From the NCBI GenBank assembly GCA_039545295.1, contig BCIK01000014.1, positions 290,976 through 354,975 of the forward strand: a stretch of DNA of 64,000 bases. The letters are read 5' to 3'. Shown piece by piece: positions 58,265-64,000 of this stretch (its first letter is position 1; each line of letters opens with the position of its first letter). Below the pieces are notes generated by a model. The model searched no databases. It saw nothing but the letters and a program-made list of their open reading frames with translations, and had not been told where the DNA came from. Position numbers and translations under genes: made by a program. The stretch is from Udeniomyces pyricola (lineage: Eukaryota; Basidiomycota; Tremellomycetes; Cystofilobasidiales; Mrakiaceae).

Positions 58265-60346
58265 GATGGGGAGCCCTTGTCGAGGGAGGTGGGGGTAGAG
58301 AAGACGGAGGGGATAGGTCCAATAGGAAAGAGAGTACTCGTGAAGAAGTGAGAAAGGAGGACTGGTTGATGGGGGTGGGTGATGGGAGGAAGATATCGAT
58401 CAATGGCGGATGGTTCTAAGAGTTTAGAGGTTTTGGAACGGAGCGTGGCTTGCAGCTTGCGGTCGTTTGCGCTCGTGCCAGAACGGCGCCCGTCCTCTTA
58501 GTTGCCCTCGGGCTGGAACTTCGAATGTCCCCGAAGCTCCAAGTCCGGCGTAGGGTCATCAGCGCATAAGCTAGATTACGTACGGGGCCCGGCCATCTGA
58601 TTTCTCATCATCTTACGTGTCATATATGCCCGACATTGAACATGGAACTTGCTTTCCATGTTCAGTGCATGATATTAGATGAGTAAACCAGCGTCACAAG
58701 ATTACCGTAGTATTTGCAAGCATAGCATACATACCACGGCCACCCGAAAAACTCTCATTCACATGGGTCCATCGACCATGCATCGCGTTCATCATCCGCT
58801 GAGGGTTTGTCAGATCACGTCGACGGATTCGGACCGACGGCGCGCGCTAGCTGACGGCGCATAGAGCTTAGAGCTGGTCAAGCCTCTTGCATGCTATTGC
58901 GCGCACGCTCATAACGCCTTCCAGCTTTTCCTCATCCTAGTTTGTATGGAGCAACCTGCTCACTTACTACCAGTCCTTGTGGCACTGGTATATATATATG
59001 TAACTCCCGCTCTCGGCGCCCAGCGGTTGAACGTTGAACGTCGCGCGTCGACGAACGCGCTTGACAGCTTGATATTCGAAAAATATCCAGCCGCACGCGA
59101 TCGCAGTCAGAAATCGTCGATCGCAGTGTTGTTCGACACCCCCCTTGTCGATCATCGCATCATGCATCATCGCACATCACGACAGATCCGGCGCCCAGGT
59201 CGTGGCTCATGCTTTGTCAGGCTTTGTCCTGCATGCGCGCAGCGGTGGATATGTTGATGCGTGTTGTAGAAGCTTACAAATTACCACGTGCTCCCATCAC
59301 CGCCACATTTCATGATACAGGATAGAAGCCAGTACGTGTATATATACCGACGATAATATAAGCCCCAAGCAGATTTAGTCGAACATACGGTATATTCGGG
59401 GCGTGATCGATGGGTGTAATCTTGATCCCAGTCAGGGTTTCTCGCGTGTGCGTAGACTGTTCCGAACCAAGGATGCTTGAGTTTTGAGTTGCAGCTTCAA
59501 GCAGCTTGCGACGACTCTCTTTCCCCTTGAGAATATTGCGATCGACATGATCATATATCAACATGGAAGAAGCCGTTAACCGACCTTCTCTATATATTGC
59601 ATGTGCAGCCGTTATATAGCTTCAGCTTCCACGTCCCAAACTTATACACCGGCATATACTGTCGGTACATATGAAAGGAACAGGGCGTGCGTAGTGTTCT
59701 ATGTACATTCGTTGCGCCCGTCTACTAGATACTAACCAGTGTGTTGCGAGGAGCTGATGCGCTGATGATCGATGATCGTGCAATTGTGACATGCATTTAC
59801 GTACTCCAGTAGTTATGGCTTCGCCGGCTCGATCGTCGACATCGTTATAGTGCTGAACGTTGAACGTTGAGTAGCTCATGTATACATCCCAAATCCATGT
59901 ACATGCTCATTCTGGTACGCTTACCATGATCGACGTTACACTCACGCTCTTGCTTGCTATGAGTGAATCTTGACCTGCATGGCTGGCCGACCACGCCTGC
60001 AGGTTGTACAGCGTTGAGTCGTGTGGACGAAATTCGCAATGTACGAGGATCGAAGCTCGAAGCCCGCTATATGCAGGTTGCCCCAACCTGCCTCTCAGGC
60101 TTCAACCCCAAGAAATATGACAACTACTCGGTACTTGCGGCTCATCTTTACCCCTGACTTCGGACACCCTGAAGAGCTGTTGGCCGGGCCTGGTCGGACG
60201 CACCTTTAAGATATCCGTTGGGAACCGTGATCGTCTCGGCGTAATCGAATGGTCCGAGATCATTCAGCCGAAACCCCGAGATTAACTCTTCTTCCACGCC
60301 ACCCACTCCTCGGCTTTACCCACCAACAACATTACAACACTCAACC
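58265..60346. promoter_or_regulatory. 2.1-kb divergent intergenic region, ABC transporter / ACS permease
   Basis: This is the longest non-coding stretch in the window, between two divergent transporter starts. It contains an 11-bp inverted repeat (58637-58664), an AT run (58989-58999), and two separated copies of TTGAACGTTGAACGT-like sequence (about 59027-59041 and 59854-59869). I find no convincing gene on either strand. Confidence 0.5.
58637..58664. promoter_or_regulatory. Inverted repeat TGAACATGGAA-N6-TTCCATGTTCA
   Basis: Perfect 11-bp arms (58637-58647 and 58654-58664) with a 6-bp spacer, 373 bp upstream of the ABC transporter ATG. A dimeric regulator site or a small hairpin are both possible. 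Confidence 0.7.
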
Positions 60347-63300
60347 ATGGATACATCACCTCGCGGATCACTCGACAAGAAGCAGGAGCAGGAATACATC
60401 GAGGATGTCGACGCGACCAACGCCAGCGATGTCTATGGCTTCGGGTCGATGAACGAGGACCAACTCGAGCAGCGACGGGTCAGCCTCCTGTCCAAGCTTG
60501 ATCGACGCTTGCTACCAACGATAACGACGATTTACCTGCTCAACTTTATGTAAGTGCCAGGGTCGGATTTAGCCTCACTTACCTGGCGTCGACCCCAAAC
60601 GTTCCGCCTTCCTTCATGGACTGGTCCTTCTCTTCGTGCTTCACGTGTTTGCCTGCTTCCCTTCCTGCTGTAGTGTTCTCATGCACGCTTCTTTTTTTTT
60701 TCCTTCTGTTTTTCACGCTCAGTGATCGCTCAAACTTGGCAAACGCTCGGTTGGGCTCACTCGAAGCCGATCTAGGCATGACGGGAAACAACTTTGCCAC
60801 GGCCACCAGCATATTGTTCGTCGGATACATCTTGTTCCAGATCCCCTCCAACCTCATCATTGTTCGTTCTTTCGCTTGCTTCGTCGCTCATCCCTACGTC
60901 AGTGATGTCCCATCGAGCCCCTAGGCTGATGAGACCTCTGCCTATACTTTGACAGACCCGGGTCCGACCGTCCATCTTCATCTCGACTGCCATGCTCCTG
61001 TGGGGCTTGGTCTCCCTCCTTACTGCGTTTGCAGGAACGTACAAGCATCTCCTCGTGATTCGATTCTTCCTCGGTGTAGTTGAAGCACCGTTCTTGTAAG
61101 TACAGCTTCCGCTTCATGTTGGCTTTTGTACTCGAGGACTGCCGACTGACCGCTCTCGTCTCTTCTCGGCGCTTCGGTCCGCACAGCCCGGGAGCCATGT
61201 TTTTGATGTCTTCTTGGTACACTCGAGCCGAGTTGGGCAAGGTATGCAAACCGATCACCCTATTTCGTACCGACGTCTAGATCCCTGAATCAACATGCTA
61301 AGTGCAGTTTTGCGTCTGTTCTCGTTTCCCAGCGATACGCTCTGTTTTACGCTGGATCTGCGCTGGCCAACTGCTTCAATGTATGCAACCTTCTTCTTGT
61401 CCCTTGGCCCTCTCTCGGGAGACTTTTTCCTCTCTTTGCTTGTATATGTCTTCACGTAGCCTGTTCTGATCCAAGCTGTGCTACAATACAGGGCCTTCTA
61501 TCGTCCCTCGTCCTTACCAAGCTCGACAAACGACTTGGTTACGCTGGCTGGTCATGGCTGTAAGTCTATATGCACTCGTCATACCTGTGATCGCTACTTC
61601 ACTCAGACTAAACTCACAAAACACTTGCTGTTAATATGCTGTGTCATCCTCGCAGATACATCATCGAAGGTAGCATCACCATTGCATTTTGTTTCGCATC
61701 GGTCTTTCTTCTACCCGACTACCCATCCAACACAAAGTAGGTTTTTGAACACAAAACGATGCAGACCTGCCTCTCTACCTTTCTGCTAACTATGATCTCT
61801 TGACTGTCGACGTATCTTTTCTTCTCAGATGGATCAGCGAGGAAGATCGAGCGTTTGCGACCTGGAGACTCGCCAAGGATGTGGACGCCGAGGATGATGC
61901 TAAAGCCGTTGGACCTCTTGAGGCGGTCAAGATGGCTTTGATGGATTGGAAGGTGAGTTGATGCGCGATATAACTTCGCCTGTCACCTTTGATCAGAGAT
62001 GAAGCGAGGTCGATCGAGAGGCTGATCAGTACACTTGTGACGTATGCCTATGTCTATGATCAGATCTATCTCTTCATCATCATGCAGCACTGCAACTTGC
62101 TCTCCCAATCATTCACTTATGTCTTCCCTTCGAGTGAGTTCTTCCCTTGGTTCTCGATCCGGATCATGAGGAGTTGGTTCTGAAGGTTGCTGACGTTGGC
62201 TGGTTACTTTTTCGATCAGTTGTGTCGACGCTGGGATACAACAAGAGTACGTGATTCACTGACCTCAAACAACTTCTTAATATTGTGCTTTTTCTTTTTC
62301 TTTTCCTGCTGACAATTTTTCTCTCCTGCCCACGTCCTACTTTATACATATGCTCTTGTCCAACTCACTCGTCCCAACAGCCATCACCTCTCTGTTGACG
62401 GCCCCACCTTGGGCTGCCGCCTTTTTGGCCTGTCTCGCTGTCACATGGCATGCGTCCATGACGGGCCAGAGGGCTATTTACATCATGACCTGCATGATGG
62501 CCGCTTGCCTGGGCCACATCCTCACCATCGCTACCACGGTCACTGCGGCGCGATATGTTGGAATGGTATGTCCCTCGTTCTTCTTCCTTACTTACATAAC
62601 AAATGGCTTGAGGCCCTCATTGCTGGGAAGTTATAAGGAGACTGATCTTAGGTATGGGTGGCGAAATCAGTTCCTTCTGTGCATTGGGACCCTACCAGCC
62701 TTCCAGATCATCTTGACCTACATCTCAAATTCATTCCCTCGGCCCATGGCCAAGCGAGGTATGTTCTTGTCCAACTCTGCATGGGCCAGCCCCTCCTCAC
62801 CCCACTGATTTCCAACCAGGTGCAACAAGCTGACTGATGACCGATGAATTCCATCTCAACCACCTCACGTCGCCGCTCGACTATGACCTCTGCGTTGTTA
62901 TCTTTTCTCATCGGTTCTTATCTTTGTCTTGTCATACAGCCGCCACGGTGGCTATTATCAACACCCTCGGCAACGTCTCGAGCTGCTACGGAACGTATCT
63001 CTACCCAAAATCCGATGCCCCACGTACGTAGTCGTAACAGTCTCGAGAAAGAAAAGAAAAAAAGCTCTTCATCCAATCTTTGATCAACCTCTTCAGCCCA
63101 CTCATTCACTTACTCTCGCGATGAACGGTTTTTTGTTTTTTTTCCTTGTCACCCCCTCTTCTATCTTATCCTAAATTCTAGGTTACCTCCTTGGTGGTTC
63201 CACCATGATTGGCATCGCCAGTCTCTGCGCCGCCATGGCATTCATCATCCGACTCGTCCTCGCCCGTCAAAACCGCGCGCTCGATCGCGCAGAAGGCATC

Positions 63301-63417
63301 GAAGTCGGACCCTCGGTCGACGATCAATCACATCAGATGAAGGACCAGGAGGAGGAACGAAAACGTAACTTGAGGATCGGACAATCGACGACGGGCGCCT
63401 TTAGGTATCTGCTGTAA
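60347..63417 (+). CDS. MFS permease of the anion:cation symporter (Dal5/Tna1-like) family (515 aa)
   Basis: Fourteen exons: 60347-60549, 60723-60861, 60956-61095, 61187-61241, 61333-61380, 61492-61559, 61656-61736, 61829-61952, 62064-62133, 62220-62246, 62381-62565, 62671-62758, 62940-63023, 63182-63417; 516 codons. Family marks: SKLDRRLLPTITTIYLLNFI with DRSNLANARL in helix 1 (Dal5 family LDRxN motif), ILFVGYILFQIPSNL, RFFLGVVEAPFFPGAMFLMS, SSWYTRAELGKRYALFYAGS, GYAGWSWLYIIEGSITIAFC, FLLPDYPSNTKWISEEDRAF. Twelve helices. The group carries nicotinate, allantoate, pantothenate and similar carboxylates; the substrate cannot be read here. The tail is charged. Exon 10 is 27 nt. The 2.1-kb region shared with the ABC gene may set joint control. 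Confidence 0.93.
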
Positions 63418-64000
63418 AAAAGGGTTGTCCTATTGACGTCGTGGTGGGGATGAGTTGTATGCATATATTATATACTAGTGTACTATGTACCGATGTCGTC
63501 GTTTTTCTTGCATGCATTAGCCTAGGTTTCCCTCTGGTTTTTACCGCTCAACATTATCTCTCTACCATGAAATGATTATTTTTGTCTGCCTTATGGCCCA
63601 AACGTTTGATCTGGATGGTTCCTGTCCCTTCCCACTCTCGATAGTTTTGAACACGACGCCGCAGATCGGAATCGTTTCAGTCCTGGATGAGAGACATCAT
63701 GATCAATTATGGGATGCATGATCTGCATGCATTACGACCATCAAACGTTGGTCGCGGGTCTATCATGAGAATATCGGGGGATCATTGTCATGTACGCTTC
63801 GAATCCAAGCAGAGGTCCGCGCTGGTAGACCTCAGAAATCCATCGACATCTGCCCAGCAGCTGAGGACCACGAAAACCAGCAGAAAAGGAGAAAGTGAAA
63901 ACAAAACCGATGGATGGAAAAATAGTCCGGGGGAGGAGGAAGGGGATAGATGAGGGGGATGGGAGAAATGTCCGTTGGAAAGCAGAGGAGAGACGGATGG
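63418..64000. other. 3' region and window end, no gene seen
   Basis: 583 bp after the permease stop. Short AT repeats and GATCATG/GCATGCAT-type palindromes lie near 63700-63735. An 88-codon frame at 63687-63953 lacks any gene signal and is not called. Confidence 0.4.

Noticed and set aside
59310..59879. Minus-strand frames of 84 and 85 codons in the ABC/ACS gap
   Set aside because: No conserved motif and no adjoining exon in phase; random open frames are common at this length.
63687..63953. 88-codon plus-strand frame near the window end
   Set aside because: No recognisable domain or splice continuation; it could be judged only with more sequence downstream.
1..64000. tRNA, rRNA, CRISPR arrays, transposon ends, origins
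   Set aside because: I looked for tRNA A/B boxes and cloverleaf arms, regularly spaced repeats, target-site duplications with terminal repeats, and reverse transcriptase or transposase motifs. None was convincing. Covariance-model searches would settle the RNA question.

Overview
This window is nuclear DNA of an intron-rich fungus, most likely a basidiomycete (yeast or dimorphic). The reasons are about 125 short spliceosomal introns in about 20 genes, mostly GTGAGT/GTAAGT donors with a CAG/TAG acceptor, CT-rich leaders, head-to-head and tail-to-tail gene spacing, and typical fungal families (PMT4, SFT2, CDC4, PDR-type ABC, Dal5-type MFS). I cannot name a species. Nothing bacterial, viral or transposon-like is evident. 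I built the gene models by hand. Donor, acceptor and codon phase close over the whole reading frame in every complete model, which is strong internal support, but no transcript or homology search was run.

Layout. 1-2463 (+): 3' part of the actin-binding SH3 gene ABP1. 3058-3712 (-): a Gln/Asn/Gly-rich 136-aa protein. 4433-8332 (+): protein O-mannosyltransferase PMT4. 8947-10113 (-): a lysine/serine/acid-rich protein. 10452-15683 (-): a 1263-aa acidic orphan. 16345-18964 (+): a WrbA/Pst2-type quinone reductase with a long cysteine-ended tail. 19666-21061 (+): a basic low-complexity protein. 21703-23020 (-) and 23296-24516 (+): a divergent pair, CUE1-like ERAD factor and SFT2. 25614-28864 (+): a Ran1/Sks1-like kinase. 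30207-33200 (-): an inositol/sugar transporter. 33403-34215 (-): a tentative 106-aa gene. 34409-36983 (-): dynactin ARP10. 37581-39396 (-): CWC21-type splicing factor. 39652-41863 (-): a CCCH zinc-finger protein of ZC3H3/Red5 type. 42352-46420 (+): CDC4 F-box/WD40. 47485-48122 (-): a cryptic 129-aa orphan. 48973-49948 (+): a histone-fold orphan. 51442-58264 (-): a 24-exon PDR-type ABC transporter. 60347-63417 (+): a Dal5/ACS-family permease.

Together the window is housekeeping-rich: secretory pathway and ER (PMT4, CUE1, SFT2), cytoskeleton (ABP1, ARP10), RNA processing (CWC21, ZC3H3-like), cell cycle and signalling (CDC4, kinase) and plasma-membrane transport (inositol, ABC, ACS). I see no gene cluster with one joint pathway. 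The divergent ABC/ACS pair shares a 2.1-kb upstream region and is the most likely co-regulated unit. The unexplained parts are the orphan proteins (1263, 388, 346, 223, 129 and 106 aa), the chain of micro-exons in CWC21, two GC-AG introns, and several repeats in promoter regions.
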